From: DASVEE01 sp036399695
GTDB taxonomy: Bacteria > Acidobacteriota > Thermoanaerobaculia > Gp7-AA8
Length of the DNA stretch: 16,045 nt
Direction: 5' to 3'
NCBI GenBank assembly: GCA_036399695.1
Contig: DASWMP010000169.1
Location: 1-16,045 of the forward strand
Under the pieces are notes generated by a model, which did no database searches, was not told the origin of the DNA, and saw only the letters and a list, made by a program, of their open reading frames with translations. A program made the position numbers and the translations under genes. This document shows, in pieces, positions 13,517-16,045 of this stretch. The first letter of the stretch is position 1. Every line of letters starts with the position of its first letter.

Positions 13517-13522
13517 CCGCCC

Positions 13523-14959
13523 GTGAAGCGCGACTCTGCCTCGAACCCCCTGACCGAGCGGTACGCCTCGAAAGAGATGTCGTACCTCTTCTCCTCGAAT
13601 TTCAAGTTCCGGACGTGGCGGCGGCTCTGGGTGGCCCTCGCGGAAGCGGAGCAGGAGCTCGGGCTGCCGATCACCGACGCGCAGCTCGCCGAGCTGAGGC
13701 AGAACCTCGAAACGATCAACTACGAGGACGCCGAGCGCCGCGAGCGGGAAGTGCGCCACGACGTGATGTCCCACATCTACGCGTTCGGCCTCCAGGCTCC
13801 TTCGGCCAAGGGCATCATCCACCTCGGCGCGACCTCGGCCTTCGTCACCGACAACACCGACATCCTGCAGATGGCCGAAGGGCTGCGCATCATGCGCCGC
13901 CGCGTCGTGAATCTGATGGCGAAGCTGCGCGACTTCGCCTGGCAGTGGCGCGGGACGCCTGCCCTGGCGTTCACGCACTTCCAGCCGGCGCAGCTCACGA
14001 CGGTCGGCAAGCGGGCCACGCTCTGGCTGCACGATCTGCTGCTCGACTATCGCGATCTCGAGTTCCGCGAGTCCCAGCTCGCGCTCCTCGGCGTCAAAGG
14101 GGCGACCGGCACGCAGGCGTCGTTCCTGAACCTGTTCGACGGTGACGAGGCGAAGGTGCACCGCCTCGAGCAGCTCGTCGCCGAGAAGGTGGGCATGCGG
14201 CGCAGCTATCCGGTCTCGGGGCAGACGTACTCGCGCAAGGTGGACTCGCAGGTGGTGAACGTGCTCGCGGGCTTCGCGCAGTCGGCGTCGAAGTTCGGCT
14301 ACGACATGCGCCTGCTGCAGCACCTCAAAGAGGTCGAGGAGCCGTTCGAGGAAGAGCAGGTCGGCTCGTCCGCCATGGCGTACAAGCGCAACCCGATGCG
14401 GGCGGAACGAATCGACGCGCTGTCTCGTCATCTGATCGTGAATGCCCTCAATCCAGCCCTGACGGCGGCGACGCAGTGGTTCGAGCGGACGCTCGACGAC
14501 TCGGCAAACCGGCGCATCGCCCTGCCGGAGGCGTTCCTCGCGGCCGACGCCATCGCCCTGATCTACGACAATGTGGTGGGCGGCCTGGTGGTGCACGAGG
14601 AAGTGATCGCCACGAACGTCCGGCGGGAGCTGCCGTTCATGATGACGGAGAACCTGATGATGGAAGGGGCACGCCGCGGAGGCGACCGGCAGGTGCTGCA
14701 CGAGCGGGTGCGGGTGCACTCGCAGGCCGCGGCGGACGCGCTGAAGGGCGGCGCTGCGCGGAACGATCTGTTCGACAGGATCGCCGAGGATCCGCTGTTC
14801 GGCATGGACAACGCGACGCTGGACGAGCTGGCCCGTCCGGAGAACTACACGGGCCTTTCGAAGCAGCAGACGGAGCGGTTCCTGATCGACGAAGTGGACC
14901 CAATCCTCGCGGCGAATCGGGACGAGATTCGCGCCGAGGTCGGAGAAGTGCGCGTATGA
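13523..14959 (+). CDS. purB: Adenylosuccinate lyase, eukaryote-like clade
   Basis: Cleaves SAICAR and adenylosuccinate, releasing fumarate, in purine synthesis; a cytoplasmic tetramer. The 478-residue product is close to human ADSL in length. Landmarks include FKFRTWRRLWVALAEAEQ near the N-terminus, RHDVMSH, KGIIHLGATS, THFQPAQLTTVGKR, TGTQASF, the catalytic-serine loop GSSAMAYKRNP at 281-291 and WFERTLDDSANRRI. Many are nearly word-for-word those of animal ADSL rather than of E. coli or Bacillus PurB. The loop has Ala286 where Pro is common. The GTG start is chosen because TATAAT lies 6 nt upstream and the N-terminus aligns with the family; a much longer in-frame extension covers two genes on the other strand and is rejected. 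It overlaps rlpA by 4 nt. Confidence 0.95.
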   Translation: MKRDSASNPLTERYASKEMSYLFSSNFKFRTWRRLWVALAEAEQELGLPITDAQLAELRQNLETINYEDAERREREVRHDVMSHIYAFGLQAPSAKGIIHLGATSAFVTDNTDILQMAEGLRIMRRRVVNLMAKLRDFAWQWRGTPALAFTHFQPAQLTTVGKRATLWLHDLLLDYRDLEFRESQLALLGVKGATGTQASFLNLFDGDEAKVHRLEQLVAEKVGMRRSYPVSGQTYSRKVDSQVVNVLAGFAQSASKFGYDMRLLQHLKEVEEPFEEEQVGSSAMAYKRNPMRAERIDALSRHLIVNALNPALTAATQWFERTLDDSANRRIALPEAFLAADAIALIYDNVVGGLVVHEEVIATNVRRELPFMMTENLMMEGARRGGDRQVLHERVRVHSQAAADALKGGAARNDLFDRIAEDPLFGMDNATLDELARPENYTGLSKQQTERFLIDEVDPILAANRDEIRAEVGEVRV

Positions 14960-15897
14960 AGCCTCGATTGACGTGGTTGGCAGTGCTGCTGTTCGCGGCC
15001 TACGGCTGCGTCACGACCAAGTCCGCGACGAAGGTTCCGCAAACGGAGCTGCTGCAGGGCGTGGCGAGCTGGTACGGCGAGGAGTTCGCCGGCCGGACGA
15101 CGGCGAACGGCGAGATCTTCGATCCCCTGCTGCTCACGGCGGCGCATCGCGAGCTGCCGTTCGGCACGATCGTCGACGTGAAGAACGCCAAGAGCGGCGA
15201 GACGGTGCGCGTGCGCATCAACGACCGCGGCCCGTATGTCGGCAACCGGATGATCGACCTCTCGTACGCCGCCGCGCAGCAGATCGGCCTCATCGAGCCG
15301 GGCATCGGCGACGTGGAGGTGCGCATCGTCAAGGTCGGCGCGGGCGACCGCGAACCGCCGGCGCCGTACGAGGTGGGTGCGAAGGCGCCGCCTCCCGCGG
15401 TGGCCGCGGTGCCGCCGTCCATCCCGGTGGTCGCGCCTCCAGCCACGGCGGTTCCAGCGGTCGAGTTCCCGCTGCCGTCAGAAACGACGACAGCCGCAGC
15501 ACCCGCGGTCGTCGATCGCGTGGAGGTCATCGAAGAGCGCGGCGGCGTAGCCACACGACGCCAGGTCTCGGCGGACGGCCGCACGCTGGAAGCCGTACCG
15601 GCGGACGAAACGACGGCCCGTCCGGCCGAAGCCATCGACCGCGAGCGCATCGCCGCTCCCGCGCCGCGCGTGACGCGCAAGTCGGGTCAGTTCTTCGTGC
15701 AGGTGGGGGCGTTCTCGGTGGAAGCGAACGCGAAGGCGCTCCGCGACCGCCTGGCGGAGATCGGCCAGAAGGCCTGGATTGACCGCGAAGCGCTCTACCG
15801 CGTGCGCCTGGGGCCGTTCGCCAGCCGGGAACAGGCGGCCACCGCGCGCGGAGCGCTGGAGGCCAGCGGGGTTTCGGCCATCATCGTGGCCGAGTAG
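14956..15897 (+). CDS. rlpA: RlpA-like septal lytic transglycosylase lipoprotein with SPOR domain
   Basis: A 313-residue envelope protein that cleaves peptidoglycan strands lacking stem peptides at the septum. The N-terminal signal ends at Cys18 (AAYGC, a slightly atypical lipobox). The double-psi beta-barrel domain (about 35-118) has GRTTANGEIFD, TAAHRELPFGT and INDRGPY. Glu53, Asp56, His64 and Asp90 have the same spacing as the catalytic set I recall for Pseudomonas RlpA, so an active enzyme is likely. A Pro/Ala/Val-rich linker leads to a C-terminal SPOR domain (about 242-313, GQFFVQVGAF...YRVRLGPF), which binds denuded septal glycan. The ATG overlaps the purB stop (ATGA), so it is translated by coupling from the purB message. 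With the ftsB-like gene nearby, this is the second division-linked gene. Confidence 0.93.
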   Translation: MKPRLTWLAVLLFAAYGCVTTKSATKVPQTELLQGVASWYGEEFAGRTTANGEIFDPLLLTAAHRELPFGTIVDVKNAKSGETVRVRINDRGPYVGNRMIDLSYAAAQQIGLIEPGIGDVEVRIVKVGAGDREPPAPYEVGAKAPPPAVAAVPPSIPVVAPPATAVPAVEFPLPSETTTAAAPAVVDRVEVIEERGGVATRRQVSADGRTLEAVPADETTARPAEAIDRERIAAPAPRVTRKSGQFFVQVGAFSVEANAKALRDRLAEIGQKAWIDREALYRVRLGPFASREQAATARGALEASGVSAIIVAE

Positions 15898-15977
15898 GGC
15901 CGGTCTCGGAGTGCGGTGGCGGACGGAGGGTGTCTCAAAACGGAGCGCACACACTCTGATGGCCTGATTAGAAACCG

Positions 15978-16012
15978 GCGCCTGCGGGCGCAGACAGACA
16001 AGAGTGTCTGTC
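15978..16012. repeat. Two adjacent small hairpins downstream of rlpA
   Basis: GCGCC (15978-15982) pairs with GGCGC (15987-15991), then GACAGACA (15993-16000) pairs perfectly with TGTCTGTC (16005-16012) around AGAG. There is no T-tract. They may end the purB-rlpA message or be a dispersed intergenic repeat. The rest of 15898-16045 holds no gene that I can support. Confidence 0.55.
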
Positions 16013-16045
16013 CCACATTGAATGCCAGCGTGCCCGCGGGTGCCC

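Noticed and set aside
12929..13522. An in-frame N-terminal extension of purB, or a fusion.
   Set aside because: It would cross the ftsB-like and zinc-ribbon genes antisense. PurB aligns with its family from the GTG at 13523, directly behind TATAAT.

Overview
The window is a GC-rich, gene-dense stretch of a bacterial chromosome carrying housekeeping genes on both strands. No rRNA, tRNA, CRISPR array, phage gene or intact insertion sequence was seen. The gene set (class I two-subunit fumarase, cupredoxin and RlpA lipoproteins, a eukaryote-like adenylosuccinate lyase), an HspR-type heat-shock operator and many heptamer-based intergenic repeats would fit an Acidobacteriota-like or similar environmental lineage. 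That placement is a guess; no marker gene settles it.

Layout. 1-765 is the 3' part of rlmN (+). It converges on a two-gene minus-strand unit, thpR then a SAM methyltransferase, overlapping by ATGA. A DinB-like gene (+) diverges from thpR. Next comes a minus-strand operon, fumA-fumB-aspA. Both of its gaps are filled by inverted repeats built from 7-bp units. After two more hairpins there is a small lipoprotein gene (-), then clpB (+) behind a HAIR-like operator. A 512-bp gene-free stretch follows clpB; most of it is a strict array of fifteen 21-bp units. A cupredoxin lipoprotein gene (+) comes next. asnB (-) diverges from a DUF433/DUF5615 toxin-antitoxin-like pair (+) whose toxin has lost its middle. 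A zinc-ribbon membrane protein and an FtsB/DivIC protein (-) diverge from purB-rlpA (+), which overlap by ATGA.

Function. Aspartase plus fumarase make an aspartate to fumarate to malate route. asnB consumes aspartate and purB releases fumarate, so aspartate/fumarate metabolism recurs, although the genes are not one operon. ftsB and rlpA belong to division and the cell wall; rlmN and thpR belong to RNA metabolism.

Two signals stand out. First, three non-coding repeat loci share a 7-bp period: the two fum-operon hairpins and the 21-bp (3 x 7) array. Second, five start codons are preceded at 6-9 nt by a TANNNT -10-like hexamer with no Shine-Dalgarno sequence, including two back-to-back pairs in 30-35 bp intergenic gaps. 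This suggests leaderless transcription. clpB, the DinB-like gene and the small lipoprotein gene have ordinary ribosome binding sites.
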